A DNA stretch of 5,141 nucleotides. Source: Candidatus Heimdallarchaeota archaeon. Lineage in GTDB: Archaea > Asgardarchaeota > Heimdallarchaeia > Hodarchaeales > LC-3. The DNA lies in assembly GCA_027364495.1 (NCBI GenBank), contig DAHXPE010000256.1, forward strand, positions 1 to 5,141. Direction: 5' to 3'. The position numbers and the translations under genes are program-made. The notes under the pieces were generated by a model, which saw only the letters and a program-made list of their open reading frames with translations, was not told where the DNA came from and did no database searches. Within the stretch, counting starts at the first letter, position 1. Each line of letters begins with the position of its first letter. This document shows, one piece after another, positions 4,968 through 5,141 of the stretch.

Positions 4968-5075
4968 TGGCGGCATCGGCGTGATTTGAACACGCGACCA
5001 TCCGGTTAACAGCCGGACGCTCTATTGGCCATTTTTTAAAAAAACTTAAAAAATTCCGGTCTGAGCTACGAAGCC
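4968..5075 (-). tRNA. trnN: tRNA-Asn (GUU) with intron in the D-loop and encoded CCA
   Basis: The cloverleaf is clear on the minus strand: acceptor GGCTTCG (5075-5069) with CGATGCC (4978-4972), D-stem GCTC/GAGC, anticodon stem TCCGG/CCGGA with loop CTGTTAA (anticodon GTT, Asn), variable loop TGGTC, T-stem GCGTG/CACGC with loop TTCAAAT, discriminator G and an encoded CCA (4970-4968). The acceptor has one U-U mismatch at pair 4-69. As written the D-loop is 40 nt, far too long. Removing a 31-nt intron at 5055-5025 restores the standard arm GCUCAGACCGGUAGAGC, a 9-nt D-loop and a 77-nt mature tRNA. G73 agrees with archaeal tRNA-Asn identity. It should decode AAC and AAU codons, frequent in this A/T-rich genome. 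Confidence 0.93.
5025..5055 (-). other. 31-nt tRNA intron with bulge-helix-bulge splice structure
   Basis: The intron would sit after the conserved GG (G18-G19) of the D-loop. The precursor can fold as a BHB motif: outer D-stem GCUC/GAGC, central helix GACC with GGCC (one A-C mismatch), 5' bulge GGA, inner helix AUUUUUU with AAAAAAU, and 3' bulge AAU. Cutting each bulge after its second base, the usual position for the archaeal splicing endonuclease, joins ACCGG to UAGAGC and gives a perfect D-arm. Agreement of structure and product makes the boundaries well supported. Confidence 0.8.
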
Positions 5076-5125
5076 ACAATAATCCTTTTACTTACTTAAA
5101 ATAGTAGGTTTTTTTCCTTAATTAT

Positions 5126-5133
5126 CTTATAAA
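5126..5133 (-). promoter_or_regulatory. Possible TATA box of the tRNA-Asn gene
   Basis: On the minus strand TTTATAAG lies about 51 bp before the mature tRNA 5' end, predicting a short leader of about 28 nt that RNase P would remove. A weaker candidate, ATTTTAAG, lies nearer the gene (about 5092-5099). The assignment is tentative. Confidence 0.3.
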
Positions 5134-5141
5134 TTATGTCT

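Noticed and set aside
1..5141. CRISPR array, insertion sequence or transposase, or phage genes.
   Set aside because: There are no regularly spaced repeats, no transposase motifs and no terminal inverted repeats. The only direct repeat pair is the 20-bp one at 395 and 451.

Overview
The window is about 30% G+C by eye and looks archaeal. Supporting signs are a tRNA-Asn gene with an encoded CCA end and an apparent bulge-helix-bulge (BHB) intron in the D-loop, TATA-like promoter elements, tightly packed ATGA-overlapping genes, and a minimal stand-alone parvulin. Gene style and base composition would fit a low-GC Asgard archaeon (Lokiarchaeia-like). That placement is inference, because no diagnostic marker gene is present.

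Layout. Positions 1-437 (minus strand) hold the 5' part of an unrecognised protein gene that runs off the left edge; its start region carries a 20-bp direct repeat that breaks the reading frame. An AT-rich divergent promoter (about 479-539) separates it from a two-gene plus-strand operon. The first operon gene (578-1879) encodes a von Willebrand factor A (vWA) protein with a complete metal-binding MIDAS motif. The second (1876-3291, overlapping by ATGA) appears to be a diverged vWA relative in which the MIDAS residues are altered, followed by a long coiled coil. A parvulin peptidyl-prolyl isomerase gene (3303-3605, minus) converges on the operon with an 11-bp gap.

Positions 3606-4102 are a long intergenic region with TATA-like palindromes, small hairpins and a chain of overlapping mini-ORFs. 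The chain leads into the TAATG start of a 153-aa, charge-segregated, probably disordered basic protein (4103-4564). That gene is followed by a 12-bp palindrome and a clear hairpin-plus-U-tract terminator. Positions 4670-4940 look like the wreck of a small helical (possibly TPR-like) protein gene. The window ends with the intron-containing tRNA-Asn(GUU) gene on the minus strand (4968-5075).

Functionally, the two vWA-type proteins are the most interesting pair. Their overlap, shared N-terminal YRPQ motif and parallel domain order suggest an active and an inactive paralogue working together, perhaps as a heteromeric adhesion or scaffold module. No partner enzyme (kinase, phosphatase or AAA+ ATPase) is visible in the window. 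The parvulin and the basic protein are probably housekeeping or independent genes.
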